A DNA stretch of 64,000 nt from Ophiodon elongatus (Eukaryota; Chordata; Actinopteri; Perciformes; Hexagrammidae): positions 62,001 through 126,000 of the forward strand of contig JACSYO010001680.1 of assembly GCA_016806645.1 (NCBI GenBank), in the 5' to 3' direction. The translations under genes were made by a program, and so were the position numbers. The notes under the pieces were generated by a model. It was not told the DNA's origin. It was given only the letters and a program-made list of their open reading frames with translations, and made no database searches. Shown in pieces: positions 63,701 to 64,000 of the stretch (positions within the stretch are counted from its first letter, which is position 1; the number at the start of each line of letters is the position of its first letter).

Positions 63701-63720
63701 TCCTCCATAGCGTCGGCCAT
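37773..63720 (-). CDS. zdhhc17: Palmitoyltransferase ZDHHC17 (HIP14), 17 coding exons, 622 aa
   Basis: Golgi and vesicle membrane enzyme that S-palmitoylates SNAP25, CSP, PSD-95 and huntingtin in mammals. Exons in transcript order: 63658-63720, 54334-54437, 53012-53134, 51560-51637, 50342-50486, 49961-50025, 48978-49140, 48731-48856, 47171-47313, 45596-45696, 40935-41059, 40234-40296, 40038-40131, 38766-38849, 38515-38672, 38299-38393, 37773-37911. Total 1,869 nt with all phases consistent; the exon number equals human. Ankyrin repeats span about residues 40-245, with substrate-pocket residues N90 and W120 (human N100, W130) present. Membrane helices flank the cysteine-rich domain; the catalytic DHHC cysteine is C457 (human C467). 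TTNE (TTxE motif) and the C-terminus SGSGYQLV are intact. The N-terminus is about 10 residues shorter than human. One intron is U12-type (41060-45595). Confidence 0.96.
37937..37997. repeat. (GA)n microsatellite
   Basis: About 30 GA units directly upstream (in transcript order) of the last zdhhc17 exon. On the minus strand this is a (TC)n tract about 25 bp before the acceptor CTCTGCAG, so it extends the pyrimidine tract. Confidence 0.97.
40038..40131 (-). other. zdhhc17: zdhhc17 exon 13 encoding the DHHC catalytic core
   Basis: Encodes residues 434-464: IRKPIRSKHCAVCNRC, then IAKFDHHCPWVGNCV. The CCHC zinc ligands and the DHHC nucleophile (C457) are all present, so the enzyme should be active. 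Confidence 0.97.
41700..42230. other. Repeat-like anonymous segment in zdhhc17 intron 10
   Basis: The sequence around GCAAGTCAATGGGAAAAAGT and GACATTGTAATTCCACCGTT has the look of a dispersed teleost repeat (high-identity, non-coding, GC step). The family and its limits could not be determined. Confidence 0.25.
44247..44337. repeat. GA-rich compound microsatellite
   Basis: (GA)n interrupted by CAGA and GACA units, inside the U12 intron of zdhhc17. Confidence 0.95.
45502..45553. repeat. (CT)n microsatellite
   Basis: 26 CT units on the plus strand; in the zdhhc17 pre-mRNA a (GA)n tract starting about 42 nt after the U12 donor. Confidence 0.97.
49401..49440. repeat. (TAC)n microsatellite
   Basis: About 12 TAC units in the zdhhc17 intron between exons 6 and 7. 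Confidence 0.95.
51638..53011. other. zdhhc17 intron 3, nothing recognised
   Basis: AT-rich intronic DNA with no coding, RNA or repeat feature that I can name. Confidence 0.5.
55705..55792. repeat. (AC)n microsatellite, 44 units
   Basis: An 88-bp uninterrupted AC run within zdhhc17 intron 1. Flanking text (for example GACCGTCGCCATGTTGGCGG near 55,850) looks like part of a dispersed repeat. Confidence 0.97.
57740..57815. mobile_element. Probable hAT-type repeat fragment
   Basis: GGGGATGCACCGATACC followed by GGGTATCAGCCGATACCGGG resembles the terminal part of a dispersed fish DNA-transposon family. Only one end is visible, so it is a fragment. The class is assigned from memory of the motif, not from a search. 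Confidence 0.4.
60634..60706. repeat. Compound (TATC/GATA/GA) microsatellite
   Basis: ATATCTATATAGATC units pass into GATAGAGAGA and (GA)n; zdhhc17 intron 1. Confidence 0.9.
61271..61341. repeat. (GATA)n-rich microsatellite
   Basis: GATA units interrupted by ACATAAATA and ACATTAAATA blocks; zdhhc17 intron 1. Confidence 0.93.
62031..62328 (+). mobile_element. tRNA-derived SINE
   Basis: The head is tRNA-like: A-box-like TGGTTCAGTGG (62040-62050) and B-box GGTTCGATCCC (62076-62086), then CCGGCTCC. The body TGTCCTTGGGCAAGACACTT and the tail GAGTGGTCGGAAGACTAGAA, AAGCTCTATACAA, TCCATCCATTTACC follow the layout of an abundant teleost SINE family with a LINE-like 3' end. It is diverged, so an old insertion. 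It is not a functional tRNA gene, because the anticodon arm does not fold as expected and the body runs on for about 200 bp. Confidence 0.88.
62663..62731. repeat. Perfect 30-bp inverted repeat with 9-nt loop
   Basis: Arm 62663-62692 (ATCATTTAAGTTTCATGTGA and onward) is the exact reverse complement of arm 62702-62731, separated by TATACCATG. Perfect identity over 30 bp means it is recent or maintained. It would form a strong hairpin in either transcript. Adjacent ends do not show an obvious target duplication. Confidence 0.93.
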
Positions 63721-63780
63721 CTTGGTGGTGATGTTCGCAGAGCATTGTGGGAAACAAGAGGCTGTGTGTAGGGGGGAAAC
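63721..63780 (-). promoter_or_regulatory. zdhhc17: zdhhc17 promoter-proximal region with YY1-like and ZNF143-like motifs
   Basis: On the minus strand, CAAGATGGCCGAC overlaps the start codon and closely fits the YY1 motif AAGATGGCSGC, common at start codons of TATA-less genes. Twenty bases upstream, TTTCCCACAATGC differs at one base from the ZNF143 core TTCCCAGMATGC. No TATA box is seen. The transcription start is probably within this region or just beyond. Confidence 0.45.
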
Positions 63781-64000
63781 AAACAGAGGAGGAGGAGGAG
63801 GAAGAGAGAGGAGCAGTCAAAAAGAACAACACAGATGGAGGACAGGCCATACCACACAGGAGGTCACATAATCACAGCATGGCCAGTGACCCAGGGCTAC
63901 TGATATACAGCATTGATTTATATTTGTGCTGTCAAATTCAGTTACATGCATTGTTATTTGCAAATACTACCTCTAAGGTTTTATGTAAGAATGGCCTGCT
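63781..64000. other. Sequence upstream of zdhhc17, no feature seen
   Basis: Purine-rich stretch (63,788-63,812) then AT-rich DNA. No further gene begins before the window ends. Confidence 0.5.

Overview
The window is vertebrate nuclear DNA, most likely from a teleost fish. It has GT-AG spliced genes, short fish-like introns, long dinucleotide microsatellites, and a tRNA-derived SINE of a layout very common in teleosts. Three conserved protein-coding genes can be rebuilt exon by exon with every reading phase matching: e2f7 (+), csrp2 (+) and zdhhc17 (-). Human E2F7, CSRP2 and ZDHHC17 are neighbours on 12q21 in the same relative orientation, so this is conserved synteny. The 2R-derived sister block in human is E2F8-CSRP3-ZDHHC13 on 11p15.

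Layout. 1-3.6 kb: non-coding upstream sequence. 3.64-13.5 kb: e2f7, with a non-coding first exon and 12 coding exons (799 aa), including a piggyBac-like MITE in one intron and a possible poison exon. 13.5-22.9 kb: intergenic. It is dominated by a 2.6 kb Thr/Ser/Pro-encoding minisatellite (16.0-18.6 kb) that could be the repeat exon of a secreted mucin-like protein, plus unexplained exon-like segments on the minus strand at 19.2-20.2 kb. 22.9-34.8 kb: csrp2, with a non-coding first exon and 5 coding exons (193 aa); its introns carry degraded interspersed repeats and a 39-bp palindromic tandem array. 34.84-63.72 kb: zdhhc17 on the minus strand, with 17 coding exons (622 aa), a 3' UTR of about 2.9 kb that meets csrp2 tail to tail, a minor-spliceosome AT-AC intron, and a 9.2 kb first intron. 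63.72-64 kb: its promoter side.

Roles. E2f7 is an atypical E2F repressor with two DNA-binding domains. Csrp2 is a two-LIM cytoskeletal and nuclear adaptor. Zdhhc17 (HIP14) is an ankyrin-repeat palmitoyl acyltransferase. No shared pathway is evident; the linkage is ancestral rather than operon-like. The strongest unusual observations are the perfect U12-type AT-AC intron in zdhhc17, the possible mucin-like gene, the exon in e2f7 whose inclusion would create an immediate stop, and a perfect 30-bp inverted repeat in zdhhc17 intron 1. Conservation, expression and repeat-family identity could not be tested here; they are stated as inference.
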